Assembly: GCF_032854445.1 (NCBI RefSeq)
Contig: NC_088303.1
Coordinates: 22,761,501 to 22,825,500, forward strand
Direction of reading: 5' to 3'
DNA from: Liolophura sinensis
Taxonomy: Eukaryota > Mollusca > Polyplacophora > Chitonida > Chitonidae
Length of the DNA: 64,000 bases
Positions 56,911 through 64,000 of the stretch are shown here, one piece after another (position 1 is the first letter of the stretch; each line of letters begins with the position of its first letter). Position numbers and translations under genes: made by a program. The notes under the pieces were generated by a model, which was given only the letters and a program-made list of their open reading frames with translations, had not been told where the DNA came from and did no database searches.

Positions 56911-59285
56911 AGTAAGTGCAGTATTATGTGATGGTTGTTTAATTTGGGGTCGTCATTAGGAGGTAGTGGATGTAAGATCGACACTTAGTGCAGTATTATG
57001 TGATGGCTGGTGCCCTTTGTGTCGTCATTAGGAGGTAGTGGATGTAAGATCGACACTTAGTGCAGTATTATGTGATGGCTGGTGCCCTTTGTGTCGTCAT
57101 TAGGAGGTAGTGGATGTAAGATCGACACTTAGTGCAGTATTATGTGATGGCTGGTGCCCTTTGTGTCGTCATTAGGAGATAGTGGATGTAAGATCGACAC
57201 TTAGTGCAGTATTATGTGATGGCTGGTGCCTTTTGTGTCGTCATTAGGAGGTAGTGGATGTAAGATCGACACTTAGTGCAGTATTATGTAATGGCTGGTG
57301 CCCTTTGTGTCGTCATTAGGAGGTAGTGGATGTAAAATCAACACTTAGTGCAGTATTATGTGATGGCTGGTGCCCTTTGTGTCGTCATTAGGAGGTAGTG
57401 GATGTAAGATCAACACTTAGTGCAGTATTATGTGATGGCTGGTGCTCTTTGTGTCGTCATTAGGAGATAGTGGACGTAAGATCGACACTTAGTGCAGTAT
57501 TATGTGATGGCTGGTGCCCTTTGTGTCGTCATTAGGAGGTAGTGGACGTAAGATCGACACTTAGTGCAGTATTATGTGATGGCTGGTGCCCTTTGTGTCG
57601 TCATTAGGAGGTAGTGGATGTAAGATCGACACTTAGTACAGTATTATGTAATGGCTGGTGCCCTTTGTGTCGTCATTAGGAGGTAGTGGATGTAAAATCA
57701 ACACTTAGTGCAGTATTATGTGATGGCTGGTGCCCTTTGTGTCGTCATTAGGAGGTAGTGGATGTAAGATCAACACTTGGTGCAGTATTATGTGATGGCT
57801 GGTGCTCTTTGTGTCGTCATTAGGAGATAGTGGACGTAAGATCAAGACTTAGCGCAGTATTATGTGATGGCTGGTGCCCTTTGTGTCATCATTAGGAGGC
57901 AGTGGACGAAAGATCAATACTTAATGCAGTATTATGTGATGGCTGGTGCCCTTTGTGTCGTCATTAGGAGGTAGTGGATGTAAGATCAACACTTAGTGCA
58001 GTATTATGTGATGGTTGGTGCCCTTTGTATCGTCATTAGGAGGTAGTGGATGTAAGATTGACACTTAGTGCAGTATTATGTGATGGCTGGTGCCCTTTGT
58101 GTCGTCATTAGGAGATAGCGGACGTAAGATCAACACTTAGTGCAGTATTATGTGATGGCTGGTGCCCTTTGTGTCGTCATTAGGAGATAGTGGATGTAAG
58201 ATCAATACTTAATGCAGTATTATGTGATGGCTGGTGCCCTTTGTATCGTCATTAGGAGGTAGTGGATGTAAGATTGACACTTAGTGCAGTATTATGTGAT
58301 GGCTGGTGCCCTTTGTGTCGTCATTAGGAGGTAGTGGATGTAAGATCGACACTTAGTGCAGTATTATGTGATGGCTGGTGCCCTTTGTGTCGTCATTAGG
58401 AGATAGTGGACGTAAGATCGACACTTAGTGCAGTATTATGTGATGGCTGGTGCCCTTTGTGTCGTCATTAGGAGGTAGTGGATGTAAGATCAACACTTAG
58501 TGCAGTATTATGTGATGACTGGTGCCCTTTGTGTCGTCATTAGGAGATAGTGGACGTAAGATCAATACTTAATTCAGTATTATGTGATGGCTGGTGCCCT
58601 TTGTGTCGTCATTAGGAGGTAGCGGATGTAAGATCGACACTTAGTGCAGTATTATGTGATGGCTGGTGCCCTTTGTGTCGTCATTAGGAGATAGTGGATG
58701 TAAGATCAATACTTAATTCAGTATTATGTGATGGCTGGTGCCCTTTGTGTCGTCATTAGGAGGTAGTGGACGTAAGATCGACACTTAGTGCAGTATTATA
58801 TGATGGCTAGAGCCTTTTTGTGTCGTCATTAGGAGGTAGTGGATGTAAGATCAACACTTAGTGCAGTATTATGTGATGACTGGTGCCCTTTGTGTCGTCA
58901 TTAGGAGGTAGTGGATGTAAGATCGACACTTAGTGCAGTATTATGTGATGGCTGGTGCCCTTTGTGTCGTCATTAGGAGGTAGTGGATGTAAGATCGACA
59001 CTTAGTGCAGTATTATGTGATGGCTGGTGCCCTTTGTGTCGTCATTAGGAGGTAGTGGATGTAAGATCAACACTTAGCGCTGTATTATGTGATGGTTGGT
59101 GCCCTTTGTGTCATCATTAGGAGGTAGTGGACGAAAGATCAATACTTAATGCAGTATTATGTGATGGTTGGTGCCCTTTGTGTTGCCATCAGGAGGTAGT
59201 GGACACAAGATCAACACTTTGTGTAGTAGATGGTTGGTGCCCTTTGTGTTGCCATCAGGAGGTAGTGGACGCAAGATCAACACAA
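56911..59285. repeat. 72-bp satellite array, about 33 copies, with 360-bp higher-order duplication
   Basis: The unit is GTGATGGCTGGTGCCCTTTG, TGTCGTCATTAGGAGGTAGT, GGATGTAAGATCGACACTTA, GTGCAGTATTAT. Most copies differ by only one to four bases. Variant patterns recur exactly 360 bp (five units) apart: ATGTAATGGCTGG at 57287 and 57647, TGTAAAATCAACAC at 57331 and 57691, GGTGCTCTTTG at 57441 and 57801. The first unit (56911-56960) and the last three (59080-59285) are diverged; the last ones carry GCCATCAGGAG instead of GTCATTAGGAG. It starts about 370 bp from the Wnt4 exon. Confidence 0.96.
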
Positions 59286-62200
59286 GATTTGGACACAGAA
59301 ATGTTTAACACATGTTTGTTTAACACAAATGTTTGTACGTTAGTGGCATTTTGTGAAGCGTATGTATGGTTTGTCTGTAAGTTCATGGTACAAGGGTAAA
59401 GAATAATCTTCAAGTAAATTTGTAGCAAGTTTCAGAGTTTTGATAGATCTACTATTGTGCTGTCGGCTGCCATACCCAGTTGTGTCTCTTTAAAGTAAGA
59501 GTCATATCAGGTACAAACCAACACACACTATGGAGCTTCCCGTTTTTCCTTTTACGTTGCATATAGAAGTGTAGCCCATTCATGTTTGATAATTCTGTTC
59601 TTTTTGAATGCATATGTTTGGATTCCAAGGTATGTATATATACACATGCATGACCGGCGGTTTGCTTTTTGTACATGTCTTATTAGGGACTGTAAATTCC
59701 AGATGAAAAGCGACGTGAATGTTGAGTACAAAAGAGAAGGTCTCTATCTCGAACACCTCAGAGTGTCATTGTACCAACAAGGTGCGCGGAACGATGTAAG
59801 TACATACTGGATTCATCACACCCACAAAGGACGTGACAATCGGCCTTTTTGCATCGGTACATTTAAAATCAAATTATGTTTGCCTTTTATCGAAAAACTC
59901 GTTACAGGGTTCCTGCTAAGATGGGAAACCCAGCGTTAAAGATGATTTTATTACAACAATAATTTGACCGCGTTGGTTAATGTGATACGAAAGGTCGCGA
60001 AGAGCAAACAGTTCCCGGCCTCTTCCGCGCTGAGACTGAGGTCTGGCGGGACGCTCCTCCGGGCCATCCAGAGCCTCTGTCACGACATACCCAATGGACA
60101 CCCGAACCCGAGGGCTGAAGAGACATAAGAGTAGTATAGGCCCTAGGCTTTTCAAAGATCTAACGGCAGACAAAAGCATCTCCCTCTAACCTCGTAAACT
60201 ACCACACAACATTTGGCTTTCTCGTCGACCAGTGAGAATTGATAGGCGACACGCTTGTTGAAACCGACCCAAAGCGTGCTGGGCACACCACCCAGTTTTT
60301 CCTCTACAAAACAAGCCCCGTTCATTGATGCAAAGAGGTGGAAAATATCCATGTTGTTGTTGCAGTTAAATCAGTGTTTCAAGGGTTTGAAATCGTCTGA
60401 AACGTAGACCGGTCAAATCAAGACTCGTCTTGGGGTTTCCACTCACATCGACCTTTGATTTCTACCCTCAAACTCAAAGTCCACACTCTGAACTGATTTC
60501 TACAATTCATACTTTCCACTTCAGGTCATCTCTTTCAAACTTTATATCAGTTCAGATTGTTACCAGATTAAATTTTGCGACCATTCAATTTCAGTTTGTC
60601 AATTTATTACATTGCAATCTGCTTTTAAAAATCCTTCTCAGTGTAATCTACTGAAATGGCAATTCTGAGCATCGGTAAGTTGATTTGCATATTATTCAAC
60701 CCAACGTGTAGTGGCGACGTCATTGTATAAGGGACGTTACTAAATCACCATGAGATCGAAGTGCTGTAGTACATATAGCGCTTTAACTCAGAAAAAAACG
60801 GCATTGCCTTATGTGGCTTGTTAACGCTGGCAATCAAAGCCCCAGGTCCGGAAGAATTTCGGTCTGGCTTACCGCATGCTCACAGAGTCGTCAGGACTGT
60901 CAGTATTTCTCTAACATTTCCATGCAGTTCCTCCAGGCAAAAACCACAGATCATTCTAACTTGGCTTGGCGGCGAAAAGCCGGCCTGTTGTTGTTGTTTT
61001 CATATCCATACCTTTAACCTTAGCTTATCCATTGCCTAAGGATCTGAGATAAAACAACGGGAATCTGACGACATCAGATAGAGTGCAAATATATCCCCCC
61101 CTAACATCCCCACCCCCAGGCAAGTCACGTGCCCAGGCAAGGCTGAAACAATACTGTGAAGGTAACACGGTGCACTGGTTGGACATGTTGTTTCATTCAG
61201 TATTTAATTATATTAGAACTTAAATTAAGTCGTTTTTATCTATGATTACGTGTGAATAGCCATATGCCAGATATACCTAAAAGAATATGTTTCTGGGGCT
61301 ATAGTAATATATCAAGGCATAAGGAAAGTTGGGCATCACCAATCCATTTTATATCAGATTGACAGCGGTTTTAATATCTTGATGACTTACATTATATTTT
61401 TTATATTTATCTTTCGCTGAGAATGTAATTAAACAAACCATCAACATTCTTTGAACTTCAGTGCGGCGCAAATCAGAAAGCCTTCCTATTACGCAACAAA
61501 TATGACGGACATATAATGACAAAATGCAAACAGATATGGGCCGAAAATAGTTTATATTTTATGTGATATCCTGCATTACAGTTTACATTTCTTTGTAACC
61601 AACAGAAAATTAACTTACCCGTGATAATAAACAAACCGATAAAATTACAATGAAGTCCCTCGATCCCCCACCACCCACACACCCACCTAATTACTGTTGG
61701 TTATCGTAAAAGAAGGAATCTAGACATAATAATACCATGGATTCAGGAATTAAGGCCGATATTTAATCCTCGCGTACGGTCAACAATACATAGATCGAGA
61801 TTTATTTCTTTTATATGTATTTATCTCCATCTATATCTGTTGCTGTCCATATGGACTACACTGCTTCAAAAGAAAATATTGAATCTGCCTTTTCGCGGTA
61901 AATAAAGATCAACGAACCAGCCGCTTGGATATAACACAGCGGAGGCATCCAAACGCCGGCGGAAAGTAAACAGTCTCCAGGGACTATATCTTTCAACGCG
62001 GAATTACACAGACAAGCCTGTTTACATATCACTCTGGAGATAACTGGTCTTGAGTGTTGTCATGAATTTGGTATATTAGCTGTAGACTCAAACGGCCAAC
62101 ATGTGCTTCCTATCTGAGCCACCTTGCATATCCCCGAGTATTTGAGAGTCGTAAATCTTGGCTCATCCCTCGTTTAAGACGGATTGCCAAGCACTGGAGG

Positions 62201-63317
62201 GTTTACGGGTTCACGGTCTCCACCAGACGTACATATTGTTTGTGCGCAAGTGCAGCCTGTAATCGGTCTCATGGTCAGTATCTGTGTGCTGCCAAACTCC
62301 GTGTAATAGAGCAACTAAAATCACATATGTATGTATGTATAAGAATTCTCGAACTCGAACTGAGGAAAACGATCTCCTCCCAAGTTTCACATTAGGCCTA
62401 TGTGAAAGCCTAAACGAGACGATCTGAGTGGATACTCCACATCAGCATGCATGAAAATAAGCCACTGTTTAACTACAATGGCTATAGTTATAGCTCACAT
62501 AACATTGTAACTTCATTCACAGTAATCCTTGCAAATATTGACACTCTTATTGTTTTACAAATGCATCTCTAATACTTAATAGTTAATATTGAACTGGTAT
62601 TTAATAGTTTACTTTCATGCCAAAGTATCAAACGGAGTGACTTGGAAATATTTTCATGCGATACAAATGCAAAACACATTACTTACTGATTCTGTTCAAC
62701 ATACGGTATACCGCATGAATAGATTGTTTATACGGTGCCATGTTTATCAGCATGCACAGTTATTGGCCTTAACGCCCATGTTTGTCTTGAAAGGATACAT
62801 TTCCCCTAGATTTGATATTATAGATTTTTTGTTTTGTTATTATCGTATAGATATTGTGAGAATGTTCTCACATATACACATAGTGATTAAGGACTTCTTG
62901 CTCATTCATCTCGCCCCCCCCCCCCCATCCCCCCCACACCCTTCTACATGCTGTTTCACATAGTATTTTCCCTCATATACTATATTATTTCGGAGACTAT
63001 ATTATATTACCATATATATCACCTCAGCTTGTCACCGTAGTGAACGTGTTGAGGTGTACAGGGTAAACCCGGTGAGGACGTATGTAAACTGACGGCTGAT
63101 AGCATCAGCTCCGGCCAGGACTAAGCAACCTGCTAAGTGAAATACAACACCATGGAAACGATTCAGTTTTCATATATAGATACTGAAACGTAAATATAAC
63201 TGAAAAAGATTTATATTTATTCCGCGCAAAAAGAAGGGCAGAGCACGAGAGGCTTTAATTTCCCACGAATGACATTGTGTTAAAACTTGCTGACAAGAGC
63301 TTAACTTTCTGCCTAGC

Positions 63318-63385
63318 CTTAACACACTTTGTGGCAAACGTAACACACTTTGTGGCAAGCGTAACGCACTTCGTGGCAAACGCAA
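63318..63385. repeat. 21-bp tandem repeat, 3 copies
   Basis: The unit is TAACACACTTTGTGGCAAACG with variants. It lies in the Wnt4 intron about 480 bp from the upstream exon. A GATT-type simple repeat follows at 63479-63506. Confidence 0.88.
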
Positions 63386-63866
63386 AATACTTGGAAAAGC
63401 AGCAGTCGAAGTGATAGAGTAACTACTGAGTCATAGACTGACAGACTAGTTAACTGGCGAACTTATTGGCTCAGTGGCTGACTGACTGATTGATTGATTG
63501 ATTGGCTGTTTCATCAGCATTGTTGTTTCATTGGTAGGAAATGTTTGACTGCTCAGTACATGGATTGATTCAATTATCTTTGTATAGTTGGCTTCTCTGT
63601 CTACTTGGCTTGTCTAACTGTCTGTTTTATGGAAATGTCTGACTGTGTCATTAAGGGGCATATTCGGTTTTTCCGTTGATTGGTCTGAATGTCTAATTTT
63701 CCATAGTGTCTGATATGTCTGTTTGTCCGACTATGCCATTAAGGTATTTGGTTTGTCCCAGTGTGTGATATATTGGAGATTCTGAAAGCCTGAACCGGAA
63801 CATGCACCCAAGCACGAATATACATTAAATAAGTTCAAAAAAGATTTGAAAAAAAAAATTAATTAC

Positions 63867-64000
63867 CGTGATTGAGGGCGTTTCCGAAGACGGAGATGGC
63901 ATTGACGGTGCTGCAATTCCAGCGCCTGTTCCTGAACTGATGTTGACATTCTTCGATGGCGATGTGAGCACCTAATTTGACACTGTCCATAACCTCCACA
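63867..64000 (-). CDS. Wnt4: Wnt4 ligand, coding exon cut by the window edge
   Basis: The visible part encodes 44 residues and one base of Gly: [20 protein letters not shown], then [20 protein letters not shown] and ALNH. EECQ.QF..RRWNCS is the family-defining N-terminal signature; NCS is a conserved glycosylation site. The donor is CACGGTAATT at 63866, phase 1, joining the exon that ends at 56542. The exon continues past position 64000, so the signal peptide and the first 60 or so residues lie outside. With the two other exons, about 292 of the roughly 350 residues usual for a Wnt are present. Confidence 0.95.

Larger units (their letters stand above)
56543..63866 (-). other. Wnt4 intron (7.3 kb)
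   Basis: This intron lies between the exons at 56542 and 63867 (donor CACGGTAATT). One third of it is the 72-bp satellite listed separately. The remainder is unique sequence with a few simple repeats. Minus-strand open frames near 59.9-60.35 kb have reasonable composition but no recognisable domain and no confirmed splice partners. Confidence 0.9.

Noticed and set aside
60060-60352. Minus-strand open frames (67 and 87 codons) in the Wnt4 intron with gene-like composition
   Set aside because: The two frames overlap in different phases, no acceptor/donor pair joins them, and no family is recognisable. They do not fit any Wnt exon.

Overview
This window looks like intron-rich animal DNA, most likely from a mollusc or a related lophotrochozoan. 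Three things point that way: GT-AG split genes (a Wnt4 ligand, an F-type-lectin-fold gene and two C2H2 zinc-finger genes), dense tRNA-derived SINEs of a kind I associate with molluscs, and very abundant minisatellites. There are no bacterial operons, rRNA genes, CRISPR arrays or intact mobile elements. The species assignment is inference. Layout: 1-7.5 kb is gene-free and holds small repeats and SINEs. 7.6-9.4 kb (+) holds the last three exons of a secreted-type gene with an F-type lectin (FTP/F5-8-like) fold followed by a PAN/apple-like module; its last intron is filled by a 26-bp minisatellite that has copied the splice acceptor. 9.4-15.3 kb is gene-free. 15.36-19.52 kb (-) and 25.55-28.55 kb (+) hold two paralogous seven-finger C2H2 zinc-finger genes arranged head to head. 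Each has a short first coding exon for a conserved N-terminal module of about 33 residues, spliced in phase 1 to one large exon. The 6 kb between them holds minisatellites, a decayed Penelope-like element with a GIY-YIG endonuclease remnant, and a SINE with clear target-site duplications. 28.6-41.9 kb is gene-free and rich in SINEs and minisatellites. 41.9-64.0 kb (-) is the 3' part of a Wnt4 gene: three coding exons separated by introns of about 13.9 and 7.3 kb, with the 5' exon(s) beyond the right edge. The 7.3-kb intron carries about 33 copies of a 72-bp satellite with a 360-bp higher-order duplication. There is no shared pathway among the genes: a developmental ligand, a putative secreted recognition protein and two probable DNA-binding regulators. 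The most interesting structures lie at gene/repeat boundaries: (i) the first exon of the minus-strand zinc-finger gene has an in-frame 48-bp triplication whose first copy ends in a stop, giving an upstream ORF that nearly copies the protein's own N-terminus; (ii) the two zinc-finger genes share a stretch of about 210 bp that is far more alike than its surroundings, synonymous sites included, suggesting gene conversion; (iii) the lectin-fold gene has a minisatellite-borne decoy acceptor predicted to give a protein without the PAN module; (iv) two SINE families with different heads and cores share a recognisable 3' tail.
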